Shown here: piece after piece, positions 54,476 through 63,372 of the stretch
Layout: each line of letters begins with the position of its first letter
How positions within the stretch are numbered: position 1 is the first letter of the stretch
Source of the DNA: Chryseobacterium vrystaatense
GTDB taxonomy: Bacteria > Bacteroidota > Bacteroidia > Flavobacteriales > Weeksellaceae
Reading direction: 5' to 3'
Length of the DNA stretch: 64,000 bases
Assembly (NCBI RefSeq): GCF_000737765.1
Contig: NZ_JPRI01000012.1
Span: forward strand, 1-64,000
Position numbers and translations under genes: made by a program
The notes under the pieces: model-generated
What the model was told of the DNA's origin: nothing
What the model saw: the letters and a program-made list of their open reading frames with translations, nothing else
Databases searched by the model: none

Positions 54476-54940
54476 TCATATGGTAATTTGATTTTTGTAC
54501 CGAAGCCTCCCCATCAGAAAACCAATTGAAGGAAACAGAAAAGAACTGCACGTTCCAATACACAGGAAGCCAAAATCACCGCTAAACAAGGGAAAATTTA
54601 TAAAACCTAAATAAGCCCAATGCATATTAAGCCAGTAATGCATCAGGAAAAACCCTACTGCCCCATCACCGCCACTGAATAAAGAACTATCTCCAGTACC
54701 TCCATTTGAAACGATATACCCCAATACTAACACCAGATTGACGAAAAACATCCAAAGAACAGACCGGTATTTCATTTGGTGTTTCGCATTAAGAAATCCT
54801 CCATAAATGGTCATTAATAAAGCGATAATGAAACATACCGTCCGTGCAGCGGACAAGTTTCTATCACCCGCAGATAAGTAAAAATCATATCCTAAAGGAA
54901 TGCATAAAAAATAGAACAGAATTGAATAATTGATCTTCAT
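54476..54940 (-). CDS. Small membrane protein (about 4 TM)
   Basis: A 154-aa protein with roughly four hydrophobic segments (about 5-25, 32-50, 60-80 and 105-145) and glycine-rich loops (SNGGTGDSSLFSGGDG). No family recognised. The 39 bp upstream run into the broken VCBS-like gene. Confidence 0.6.
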   Translation of the reverse strand: MKINYSILFYFLCIPLGYDFYLSAGDRNLSAARTVCFIIALLMTIYGGFLNAKHQMKYRSVLWMFFVNLVLVLGYIVSNGGTGDSSLFSGGDGAVGFFLMHYWLNMHWAYLGFINFPLFSGDFGFLCIGTCSSFLFPSIGFLMGRLRYKNQITI

Positions 54941-54978
54941 CTTCTTATTTGGGTTTTACAAGTTTCTCCGTTATGGTT

Positions 54979-55350
54979 TCATGTTTTCGGTTTTCGGCTG
55001 AAAAATCCCCACCATTCCAAATCATCAAATCCCCGGCCCAAAACCTCTTTCCCCATGCCTAAATGTTTCACTTTTTTATTTCCGAAAATAATTTCCAAAC
55101 CCAGTTTTTCATTTTCGGTGTTTTGAACAATGTTGACAGTGTCCGGTAAATGGTCTCCATCCAAATCGCAGGAAATTGAATTTGGACTGTGTTTTTGTGA
55201 TAAAACAATAATGTCCTTTGTATTTGGATTTGATTTTGGTGAAGTACTTTCCTGCGGTTGGGTGGCTTTTTTATGAGTGGTTGGAGTTCCGGTTATTTCG
55301 TTTTTTGGCTGTTCTTTTTTTCGTTTTGGCTGCTTACCATCCTCAGAGCA
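54979..55350 (-). pseudogene. Remnant of a VCBS/FG-GAP-type lipoprotein gene
   Basis: An open frame without a start, beginning at 55350 after an in-frame TAA, encodes a lysine- and proline-rich linker followed by a VCBS/FG-GAP-like segment (CDLDGDHLPDTVNIVQNTEN, then LGMGKEVLGRGFDDLEWWG). An adjacent frame contains VSSQNEKKNSQKTK, which resembles the post-lipobox region of the intact lipoprotein at 59865-60671. This suggests a frameshifted lipoprotein that lost its signal peptide. Confidence 0.6.
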
Positions 55351-55448
55351 TTAAAAGAGACAGAGCTGAAAAATTTACTGTTGATCATGGTGATATGGGT
55401 TCAGGTATGGTTTCAAAAAGTACAGAGTTGTTGATGGTTAATGATGCA

Positions 55449-56990
55449 TTAACCTTCTATAGATTCATAAAATTCGTACTGAAGATCAGCCTCATTGATC
55501 GATGTGTTTAATGGACTGTACAGATCATTCTCTTCCGTTTCTGCAAGGACTTTAGATTCCTGAAGCAATTTTCCTTCGGGGCTGAAAATTTTGATCAGAA
55601 CCCATTTGCCGTTGCGTTCCAGTTCTTTGAAACCGTATTCAGATTTGTATTTAATTTTTCCGCTTTGAAGAACGCCCTCTTTTACAACCGCTTTATTGCC
55701 AGCTTTCCCTTTGGCATACTGTACAATCTGCGCCGTAAAACCACTACCCTGTTCTACCGGATGGCTGTAGGTGTATTCAACAGCTCCTTTTTCATCATAA
55801 ACCGTAGAATTGTATCCGGTTCTATTTGCATTGATCTTCGTTTCCGCTTTTAAATTCCCTTCCAGTCTTAGAGATTTCGAGTAGACTAAAAGGCCGTCTT
55901 TATAATGCTGTTCGATAAGTCCCTCATAGAGCGTTCCATTATAAGGCATATCATCTTTATACGTTATATTCCCTTTCGGAGTTCCGTCTGGATTGTAATA
56001 TCTGATCTCCTGGGTTATATCATCTTTCAATACTTCCTCGGAAGATAATTTCCCATCCTCATCAAAATATTTTTTCAGAACTGCAGACCCGTTTTTATAA
56101 ACATTAACAGCCGTGTATCCGGAAAAATCATAATTAAACATATACTCTTCTCCGTCTTGCGGATTGTGAGAATCAATTTCTTTATCGTAGATGTAGGTAA
56201 GACTTCCTATCTGCTTCCCGGCTTCATCATACGTTTTTTGATACCCTCCTTTTTTGTTTTTCTTTTCTTCCTGCAGAATTTCCCCTTTTTTGGAGTAGAT
56301 GATACTTTCTGTTACCTTGCCGTCTTTATTTTCTTTTTCGATTTTGGAAACTTTCATCGGATCATGATAATAATCTACCGTTACCTTCTCTCCAGAATCC
56401 CCGGATCTGTTTTTACCGATATATTTCCCTTTGTCACCATAAAATCTGGTTTCATACTTCTCTTTGCCGTCACTGATGAGCTCAAAGCGTATTCCTTTAA
56501 TGTCTTCATCATAACCTACCGATTGAAAACTTTCGGGAGAATCATACGTGGTCACAATGTTAAAATTGGACATTTCTTCCAGATTTTTATAGGTGTATAT
56601 TTTTCCTGTAAAAGTACCGTCCGCTTTATACATCAGATCTTCCAAAGGCCTTCCCTGCTCATCAAAAGTCTTAGCCGGACCAACTTGCTTACCTGCTGAA
56701 TATGTCCCTATGCTCATGACTTTACCGTCTGCATTGTACCAGGTAATTTTTCCTTCATACACTTCACTTCCGGGTGTGGCATCTGAAACCAGACCTTCCA
56801 TTTGAGGGGTTCCGTTTTTATAAAAGTCTCTGATTAAAATAAGTTTTCCCTTATTCTCTGTTTCACGATAAAACTCCATTTTGCTCTGAGTGGTTTTCTC
56901 CCAGTTTTCGTCAAAATAAATTTTTTCCTGTGCCCCTGCGTGAATGTTTATGATCAGGGCAAGAACGGCTGCTGTAAATATTTTTTTCAT
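55449..56990 (-). CDS. Exported MORN/YwqK-like repeat protein
   Basis: A 513-aa protein with a signal peptide (AAVLALIINIHAGAQ, cleavage near residue 20) and many short beta-hairpin repeats of the pattern Y-x-ADGKVMSIGTYSAGKQ, FDEQGRPLEDLMY, YNPDGTPKGNITY. These are MORN/YwqK-type repeats common in exported Bacteroidota proteins and some toxin-associated proteins. No enzymatic motif. Predicted periplasmic or surface protein, transcribed alone. Confidence 0.75.
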   Translation of the reverse strand: MKKIFTAAVLALIINIHAGAQEKIYFDENWEKTTQSKMEFYRETENKGKLILIRDFYKNGTPQMEGLVSDATPGSEVYEGKITWYNADGKVMSIGTYSAGKQVGPAKTFDEQGRPLEDLMYKADGTFTGKIYTYKNLEEMSNFNIVTTYDSPESFQSVGYDEDIKGIRFELISDGKEKYETRFYGDKGKYIGKNRSGDSGEKVTVDYYHDPMKVSKIEKENKDGKVTESIIYSKKGEILQEEKKNKKGGYQKTYDEAGKQIGSLTYIYDKEIDSHNPQDGEEYMFNYDFSGYTAVNVYKNGSAVLKKYFDEDGKLSSEEVLKDDITQEIRYYNPDGTPKGNITYKDDMPYNGTLYEGLIEQHYKDGLLVYSKSLRLEGNLKAETKINANRTGYNSTVYDEKGAVEYTYSHPVEQGSGFTAQIVQYAKGKAGNKAVVKEGVLQSGKIKYKSEYGFKELERNGKWVLIKIFSPEGKLLQESKVLAETEENDLYSPLNTSINEADLQYEFYESIEG

Positions 56991-57045
56991 GTTTTTTTTA
57001 AATTTAGACTTGCAAAAAAGCTTATCTACGTTATTTTAGGGTGTT

Positions 57046-58533
57046 TTATTCTTTGAATTCTTTTCCTGTGAAGATATCGATATAATATTTTTCCTCTTTG
57101 TTAGGTCCTGTCCGGTTCGTAATCAGTCCGTCCGCAAAAATGGATTTATATGTTTTGTGGGTGATCCTTTTTCTATTTCTGGCATCATACAAATAGTAGC
57201 CTCCTTCTTTTTCCATCCGTAAGGAAACAATCAGATTTTGCTCATCGAGTATCCCGATGTCATCAAATTCTGCCGGTATAATCCACTGTTGTTTCTTACT
57301 ATTCCATAGCCCCTTTTTCGCAACATTGTTTTTTTCAATCTGAACAAAAAACAGGGAGTCCTCACCGTATACCTTTTTAATCTTTTTTACCTGATATCCT
57401 TCTTCAATAAAAGTGGGTGAAATGATCTGATCGGATTCCGGCCAGAGTATTTCCCCAACATTTCCAAGTATAAAAAAGTCAGGAGCCTGGATAGACGGCA
57501 GGAAATTACCTTTTGCGTCTACGTATTTATAATCGTATTTCCATTTGTCATAATTAAATGTACCCAGAATAAAATAGGGTGTTTTATTGACGGAGGAAAT
57601 TAAGGTTACTTTATTCAGAAAGCTCACCTGCCCGTCACTCAGATTGGAAAATGTAATGGGAAATGCCTTGTCGAAATTAGGATAAGGAAATATTTCATTC
57701 GTCTTTATATCCTTCAGCAATGTCGCATTTGCAGGACGCTGTCTATATCGGGTTTCGTTCAGAGAATCAAGTACAATAGTCTTACCATTGGCCTGAATGC
57801 TTATTTCTTTTACGGGTTTCAGTTCTTTTGTGTTTTTAAGTTTTCCGTCGAAAGAATAAAACAGGGCATTCCCGTTTTTTTCCGAAACCAAGACCCGATC
57901 ATCTGTAAATGTAAAGTATATTTTATCAGCTATTTCTTTAACCTTATTTCCTTTGATCTCATATAACTTCTCGTTCATCACAAAATGGCTGTCATCCAAT
58001 GGGCTCACATCTAATGAGATTCCCTTTTCATATTCATCCTTATTGGTTGTTTTGGACGCTATTTTCTGCCCGGTTTGCAGAACGGAAATCGTTACCTCTG
58101 AAAAAGTGGCCGTCTTATCGATACCGCTTCCCATGATATTCCAGTCCCATTTCCAGACCGGCAGTTTTTTTTCATACTCCCTTGATTCCTCAATGAACGT
58201 CAATGTTCCCAGATCGTAGGCTTCATATGTTTTATCGCTAAAATCCCTAATAAAATTTCCTTTGACATCTATAATTCCCTGTCTGAAATCCTTGTCATAA
58301 ACAAAAGCATACCCTTTGGTGCTGAACTTCGAGGCAAGAAAAAATTCTTTATCGATCACTGGTTTAAGATCTTCATCAACATATCGGAATAATCCGTTTT
58401 TCTGCAAAAAAGGAATCATTACTTTGGACTGTTTTGATATAATGACAGATGCTTTTGTATCGATGGATTTATTAGAACAACCAACTGATAAACTTATCGC
58501 TGCCATCATTAAAATTCCTGTTACGCTCATCAT
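57046..58533 (-). CDS. WG-repeat lipoprotein
   Basis: A 495-aa protein. The start at 58533 (MMSVTGILMMAAISLSVGC) gives a compact lipoprotein signal with the cysteine at 19; longer in-frame starts at 58578 and 58611 lie within or beyond a hairpin. The mature part has WG-like beta repeats (GLFRYVDEDLKPVIDKEF, KGLWNSKKQQWIIPAEFDDI, GYYLYDARNRKRITHKTY). WG-repeat proteins are often surface or effector-associated. Function unknown. Confidence 0.7.
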   Translation of the reverse strand: MMSVTGILMMAAISLSVGCSNKSIDTKASVIISKQSKVMIPFLQKNGLFRYVDEDLKPVIDKEFFLASKFSTKGYAFVYDKDFRQGIIDVKGNFIRDFSDKTYEAYDLGTLTFIEESREYEKKLPVWKWDWNIMGSGIDKTATFSEVTISVLQTGQKIASKTTNKDEYEKGISLDVSPLDDSHFVMNEKLYEIKGNKVKEIADKIYFTFTDDRVLVSEKNGNALFYSFDGKLKNTKELKPVKEISIQANGKTIVLDSLNETRYRQRPANATLLKDIKTNEIFPYPNFDKAFPITFSNLSDGQVSFLNKVTLISSVNKTPYFILGTFNYDKWKYDYKYVDAKGNFLPSIQAPDFFILGNVGEILWPESDQIISPTFIEEGYQVKKIKKVYGEDSLFFVQIEKNNVAKKGLWNSKKQQWIIPAEFDDIGILDEQNLIVSLRMEKEGGYYLYDARNRKRITHKTYKSIFADGLITNRTGPNKEEKYYIDIFTGKEFKE

Positions 58534-58550
58534 AGTTCTGCATTGTCTTT

Positions 58551-58599
58551 TTTCGGACACAAAGAATAATTTCATCATTGTGTTTTTTTGTGTCCGAAA
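58551..58599 (-). promoter_or_regulatory. Perfect 13-bp inverted repeat upstream of the WG-repeat gene
   Basis: TTTCGGACACAAA (58551-58563) and TTTGTGTCCGAAA (58587-58599) are perfect complements separated by 23 bp. The structure spans an alternative start codon and lies 18 bp before the chosen one, so it may act as a leader hairpin or an operator pair. Confidence 0.6.
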
Positions 58600-58637
58600 T
58601 AATATAAACAAAGATCTGTAAAATCATCCCTGCATAA

Positions 58638-58659
58638 AATCCCTGCTTTCAGCTAATTT
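58638..58659 (+). repeat. Interspersed 22-bp motif, copy 1
   Basis: AATCCCTGCTTTCAGCTAAT and flanks, nearly the same as the copies at 60833-60855 (plus strand) and 60957-60978 (minus strand). Confidence 0.6.
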
Positions 58660-58822
58660 GTGTTCTTACCTGTTTCGAAATAAAATAATAAAGAGGGATA
58701 TTGGTGTATGACTATTACAGATCTTAATCTAAAAATGGGAAGTTCCCAGCATATGCAGCATTGAAAGGTGCAAAGGAAATTGATTTTTAAATGTCAGCAC
58801 CTGTCTTATTTATTTTTATGCT

Positions 58823-59434
58823 TTAATTTTTCCGTACTTCAAATTTACCCGTTTCTCTGATCAGGTATGAAATGTTCGTGAATTCTGATTGCCTGGATGA
58901 TCTATAAAAATTTTTTATCAAGATATTATTGCTGGAAATAGAACTTGTCGTTGAAGTCGTATATCCTGGAGAGCCATCATAAGCAACAAGCAGTTCATCA
59001 ATTTTTTTATAATGTTTATCGAATGTTACCATCATCGTTTTAAGCTCATGTTCCCTGTCAAGATAGGTAAATACAAAAGTTTTGAAGTTTCCGGGATAGG
59101 TCAATTGGTAATTTACCGTAACATTTTTACCGGATTCCAGCCATTTCTGCAGGCCTAACTTTTCCACCTGTTCATCAGAAAGTTTAGTATATACTCTTGC
59201 TGAATGATGTTTTTTCCTGCTTGTTTCACCAAAATTTTCAAAACTGGTATCTTCATTTACCGGTAATTCTTCCATTGGAACTTTCATAAATGAGAATTGA
59301 GCATGTATTGAATCTTGACGGACAGCCTGAACTTTCGTGATGTCTAGATTTTCTTTGTTTTGTGAATTTTGTGCTTTTTCCCGGCAGGAAATTATTGTCT
59401 CTAATGACAAAAAAATAAAAATTGTTTTTCTCAT
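58823..59434 (-). CDS. Lipoprotein of unknown function
   Basis: A 203-aa protein with a lipoprotein signal (TIFIFLSLETIISC, cysteine 17) followed by a polar, glutamine-rich linker and a beta-rich domain (VTVNYQLTYPGNFKTFVFTY). The signal and linker resemble those of 59865-60671, suggesting shared ancestry of the N-terminal region. No family recognised. Confidence 0.65.
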   Translation of the reverse strand: MRKTIFIFLSLETIISCREKAQNSQNKENLDITKVQAVRQDSIHAQFSFMKVPMEELPVNEDTSFENFGETSRKKHHSARVYTKLSDEQVEKLGLQKWLESGKNVTVNYQLTYPGNFKTFVFTYLDREHELKTMMVTFDKHYKKIDELLVAYDGSPGYTTSTTSSISSNNILIKNFYRSSRQSEFTNISYLIRETGKFEVRKN

Positions 59435-59467
59435 TATGATATTGTTTTTGTTGTGGTAAAGTAAATA

Positions 59468-59824
59468 TTACACCGCTCCTATACAATAAATACACATCCA
59501 TCTTCCTTCATTTGGGCCAATAAAAGTGGCATCATAGATATACAGTCCTTTACTCTGAATAAACTCTCTTTGCCCCTGACTGTTCCCTGCCGATATATTG
59601 GTAATATAAATAATGGCGCCATCCTGTTCCGGTCCATAGAGATGATCCCCTTTCGCGGTCAGCTCTTCCAGAGTTAATCTCGGGGGAATCAATCCATCAA
59701 TAGAAAGAACTTCTTTTTTAGCTTTTATGTCCAGTGTTGCTTTAGGCGCCTCTGTGTTAATACCCATCTGTGCGAATGCAGGAAAGTAGAAAATGGAAAA
59801 TAAAAAAATTAAAATTTGTTTCAT
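59468..59824 (-). CDS. Small exported protein with MGIN-TEAPKATLDI opening
   Basis: A 118-aa protein; the start at 59824 (MKQILIFLFSIFYFPAFAQ) gives a clear signal peptide, and an upstream start at 59887 is less likely. The mature chain opens MGINTEAPKATLDIKAK, a motif typical of the start of many secreted Bacteroidota proteins, including some phage tail-fibre-like ones. Two cysteines lie near the end (CIYCIGAV). Function unknown. It begins 41 bp after the lipoprotein gene 59865-60671. Confidence 0.7.
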   Translation of the reverse strand: MKQILIFLFSIFYFPAFAQMGINTEAPKATLDIKAKKEVLSIDGLIPPRLTLEELTAKGDHLYGPEQDGAIIYITNISAGNSQGQREFIQSKGLYIYDATFIGPNEGRWMCIYCIGAV

Positions 59825-59864
59825 TAGTGTTTCCTTAGTGTGAATTTGAAATATGATCATTGTC

Positions 59865-60671
59865 TTAACAATCAAACTGAATGGCAACTTCTGCTGCTTT
59901 TTTAATGAGTTTTCCTTTTTTTGCTTGTGAAGAAAGATATAAAATCACCCGTTCCTCTTCATAATCTCTGTTGGCCCCAAAAATAAAGTCAGGTTTTCCA
60001 TCCTTATCAATATCACCTATAAAAAGTAATTCCACGAAAGTATCATTAAATGATTCTTGCTCTAAAAATAGCGTTTCAGGAGCATTATTTGCCGACAGGT
60101 AGAGTTTATAATCTTTTACATTCTGATAGAGTTCCTCTCCTTCATCGGTGCTTACTGTTTCTGATGATAATACTTTTCCTTCTGCACGCAAAGTGTATTC
60201 TTCGTTTCCAAAATAAAACTTCAATTTTTCCTTTGGCCAGATTTTATTTTTTCCAATTTTTACAGTCTTTATTTCACCTTTTGCCAATCGTGAATGGCCA
60301 ATCAGTAAAAGCGTGTTGGTTTTAGAATTAATGATCCTGGTAGAATCTCCTGAACATTCGGAAAATCCTCTCGTAATCTTAAAGTCAGCTTTACCCAAAT
60401 AATATTTTCCGCCTTTCTCATATAAGTCTAGCCAATCATTTGTGAGTACATCAGCTTCATTTTCTTTTCCCCAGTCGCGATATTCCTTAGGCAAGAGGAT
60501 TTTTAAATTTTCAACAGTTTCCTGAGCCGGATTCACTTTTGGTACCTCCGGCTTTTTATATGAATGAGTTTTCTCCTGGTTTTGCAGCGTTGCATTTTTA
60601 GTTTTTTGTGTTTTTTCATTGCAGGAAATGATCACCGCTAAGGATAAAAAAAATAGAATTGTTTTCTTCAT
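59865..60671 (-). CDS. Lipoprotein with VCBS-like calcium loop
   Basis: A 268-aa protein with a lipoprotein signal (TILFFLSLAVIISC, cysteine 17), a polar linker and a beta-rich domain containing FIGDIDKDGKPDFIFG (an FG-GAP/VCBS-type D-x-D-x-D-x-x-x-D loop). It resembles the broken gene at 54979-55350 and in part the T6SS-linked lipoprotein at 8181-8972. Function unknown; surface or periplasmic. Confidence 0.7.
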   Translation of the reverse strand: MKKTILFFLSLAVIISCNEKTQKTKNATLQNQEKTHSYKKPEVPKVNPAQETVENLKILLPKEYRDWGKENEADVLTNDWLDLYEKGGKYYLGKADFKITRGFSECSGDSTRIINSKTNTLLLIGHSRLAKGEIKTVKIGKNKIWPKEKLKFYFGNEEYTLRAEGKVLSSETVSTDEGEELYQNVKDYKLYLSANNAPETLFLEQESFNDTFVELLFIGDIDKDGKPDFIFGANRDYEEERVILYLSSQAKKGKLIKKAAEVAIQFDC

Positions 60672-60832
60672 TGTTTTGGTCTTTTCAGTTTTTATATGCT
60701 AAGATAAGCATACCTCACGGATCAAAATTCCAGTTCGTTTTATCTTTCTTTCAGGGTTGTACTGTATCAGACATCATTTTGAATGATCAAATCTTTGATA
60801 AGGCAAATATCAAAAAAAATATCACCACTAAA

Positions 60833-60978
60833 AATCCCTGTTTTCAGCCAATTTTCAAATTATCTTATCAAATTGAATTAAACTGCAACCTCACTGGCAG
60901 CGTTCATAACCTCATCAATTTTTAATCAAAAAGCATCTTCGAAAACGTATCCATTAAAATTAGCTGAAAACAGGGATT
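60833..60978. repeat. Inverted pair of the interspersed 22-bp motif, copies 2 and 3
   Basis: AATCCCTGTTTTCAGC (60833-60848) faces its exact complement GCTGAAAACAGGGATT (60963-60978) across about 114 bp, upstream of the sensor kinase. The 457-bp intergenic region 60672-61127 otherwise contains no gene. Confidence 0.7.
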
Positions 60979-61101
60979 GAAAAATGTCACAAGAATAGCG
61001 AGCTTTGAATTTATATCTGAAGTGGTCCATCTTTGAGGGTGCCCATGGTAATATTATTTAAATTCAACATGAAACATAACCAGTGAGAAACAGCAAAGTA
61101 A

Positions 61102-61109
61102 TAACTTTG
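61102..61109 (+). promoter_or_regulatory. Promoter -7 box of the sensor kinase gene
   Basis: TAACTTTG fits TAnnTTTG, 18 bp before the ATG at 61128. No clear -33 TTG was seen. Confidence 0.5.
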
Positions 61110-61127
61110 CCTTCCTTAATCTAAAAA

Positions 61128-63365
61128 ATGCTGACCAATTCTTTTTCTTTTTTTCGTTTCTGTATTACTATTCTGTGTCTTGTTTTAGCTGGTCATGGTG
61201 CCTCAGCTCAGGAACTTCACAACAGTCTGGAACAGCAGTACAAAAAATACAAACCGGGAAGTACGCAAAGAATGATGATCACCGGAAAGTATGCACAGGC
61301 TCTTTTTTTCAATAAACAGGAGGATAAGGCTTTTGTTATTTTAAATGAAAACATCGCCTACGCTAAAAAAGTAACAGACGGAAAATATGCCGCCTATTTA
61401 TATATTATTGCTGCCATCAACTATAGACTGCTGGATCAAGTGAAAGCTTATGAAAATGCTTCACGGCTCGCCCAGCTCTATGAAGCAAAAACAAAAGACC
61501 AGGAAACAAAAGGATATGTAGCCTATGGGCTTGGCTGGATCCGTGCCCGTAATAGTAAAGATGCTGAGGCGGTCCGCTATTTTTTAAAAGCCCTGTCATT
61601 TTATGAAAAAGCACCCTATTCTGAGAGTTTAAATACCAGAAAAGCATCTGTATACCGCGAGTTAAACAGTATCTATGCCGATTGGAATGAATATGAGCTG
61701 CAGGAGAAGTACAGTAAATTATCATTGGAAATTTCCTTACAGCAGAATGATCCCATGAATTTATTTGATGCTTATATGGCCATGGGATATATGTACGAAA
61801 AGCGCTATGAGTCTACCTCCAACAAGGCTTTTGTCCACCAGGCAGAGTCTTATTATATCAAAGCTGTAGATACCTATAATGCCAATAAGGCACGCATGCC
61901 TATTCCCTCCAATCTTTCTTTTGTAGCGATCAATCTGGCTAATCTGTATTTAAATTATTTCCCCGAGTCCTACAAAGATAAGGTACTGTATTATGCCAAT
62001 TTAGCTAAAAGCCATGGAGCTGAGACAGGAAATCATGACCATGTAGCCTCAGCCAATGGTCTTCTGGCAGAAATAGCTTTACAGAACGGTGATCAGGAAG
62101 CAGCGAAAAGGTATCTGTTGACCGCACTTGCAGAATCAGAATATGACAAAGTGGCTGATCCGAATATCAAGCTATCCATTTTTGAAAATCTTTCTCAGTT
62201 ATTTCAGAATGAAAATAATTTTAAAGAGGCTATATTTTACCAAAAGGCTTATTTAGAAACTTTTAAACAAATTTACGATCAAAAAAACACCGCCTTAGGT
62301 AAAAAACTGGAGGTTCAATATGAAAGGGAGAAGCAAAAGCAGCAATTGCTCAGGTTGCAGTTAGCATCCGAGAAGCAGGAACAACGGCTGAAGGAAATGA
62401 GCTGGCAAAGTCTTCAGCAAGTTCAGAAACTGGAGAATCTTGAATTGCTGAAAGAGAATCAGTTTAGAAAACTGGAACTAACAGAAATAGAAAACAGTAA
62501 AAAGGCACAGGAACTTCGTTTGTCACAACTGGAATCTTTTAATAGAAAACGGGAAATAGATCTCTATAAAGACCGGATGGATTATAAGGAGAAAATCAAT
62601 ACATTTTATGTCGGGTTGACGGCCTCTGTTTCTTTACTGCTGATCTTATTGCTGTATGCCTATTTTCAGAGAGCAAAAGGCATCAAACAAAAAGAGAAAC
62701 TCCATCTTCTTGAAATGGAAAAGGTCAAACAGGACTCAAAGATATCCAACCTTACGGTGATGCTGGAGGGTCAGGAACAGGAGCGCGGAAGAATAGCCCG
62801 GGATCTTCATGATGGCCTTGGAAGTTTGCTTTCCGGAACCAAGATGAATCTGTTTTTATTAAAGGATACCTCTAATGATCAGCATCAGCCGCAAATAGAG
62901 CGGTCAATGGAGCAGATCGATATAGCAGTGGACGAACTTCGCCGTGTTGCGCACAATCTTATGCCGGATCTACTGCTGAATTATGGTCTTCAGGAAACAT
63001 TGATGGAATACGTTTCCCGGATGACGACTCCTGAACTGGATGTTGATGTTCAGTTTTTACATTATTCAAATCAGCTTCCACTGGAGAGTCAGCTGCTTGT
63101 GTACAGGATTGTTCAGGAACTCGTCAATAATGCCGTGAAACATGCCGGTGCAGAACAGATCATTATCCAGTTCATTGAAAATGAATCCGATTATGCCATT
63201 ATCGTTGAGGATGACGGAAAAGGATTTGATACAACCCTTCTGAATAATTCCCATTCTGCAGGGTTTCATAATATCCGATCACGTGTTGAGTTTCTGAAAG
63301 GTGCCATGCACATAGAATCCCAGATCAATATAGGAACCAGTATTGAAATCAAATTTCCCAAATAA
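61128..63365 (+). CDS. TPR-containing NarL-type sensor histidine kinase
   Basis: A 745-aa membrane kinase. Signal peptide or first anchor (about 1-28), TPR-like helical repeats in the periplasm (about 40-400), a coiled coil rich in Q, E and L (about 385-485), one membrane helix (about 490-512), then HisKA_3 and HATPase_c domains. The phosphoacceptor is H561 in ARDLHDGLGSL. The ATPase has an N box (NNAVKHAG, near 667) and a G1 motif (DDGKGFD). It should autophosphorylate and pass phosphate to the adjacent response regulator. The signal is unknown; TPR sensors of this type in Bacteroidota often respond to cell-envelope or developmental cues. Confidence 0.9.
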   Translation: MLTNSFSFFRFCITILCLVLAGHGASAQELHNSLEQQYKKYKPGSTQRMMITGKYAQALFFNKQEDKAFVILNENIAYAKKVTDGKYAAYLYIIAAINYRLLDQVKAYENASRLAQLYEAKTKDQETKGYVAYGLGWIRARNSKDAEAVRYFLKALSFYEKAPYSESLNTRKASVYRELNSIYADWNEYELQEKYSKLSLEISLQQNDPMNLFDAYMAMGYMYEKRYESTSNKAFVHQAESYYIKAVDTYNANKARMPIPSNLSFVAINLANLYLNYFPESYKDKVLYYANLAKSHGAETGNHDHVASANGLLAEIALQNGDQEAAKRYLLTALAESEYDKVADPNIKLSIFENLSQLFQNENNFKEAIFYQKAYLETFKQIYDQKNTALGKKLEVQYEREKQKQQLLRLQLASEKQEQRLKEMSWQSLQQVQKLENLELLKENQFRKLELTEIENSKKAQELRLSQLESFNRKREIDLYKDRMDYKEKINTFYVGLTASVSLLLILLLYAYFQRAKGIKQKEKLHLLEMEKVKQDSKISNLTVMLEGQEQERGRIARDLHDGLGSLLSGTKMNLFLLKDTSNDQHQPQIERSMEQIDIAVDELRRVAHNLMPDLLLNYGLQETLMEYVSRMTTPELDVDVQFLHYSNQLPLESQLLVYRIVQELVNNAVKHAGAEQIIIQFIENESDYAIIVEDDGKGFDTTLLNNSHSAGFHNIRSRVEFLKGAMHIESQINIGTSIEIKFPK

Positions 63366-63372
63366 ATAAATT

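Noticed and set aside
55218..55511. Plus-strand 97-aa open frame
   Set aside because: It runs opposite a decayed lipoprotein and the end of the MORN-like gene; no start signal or domain supports it.
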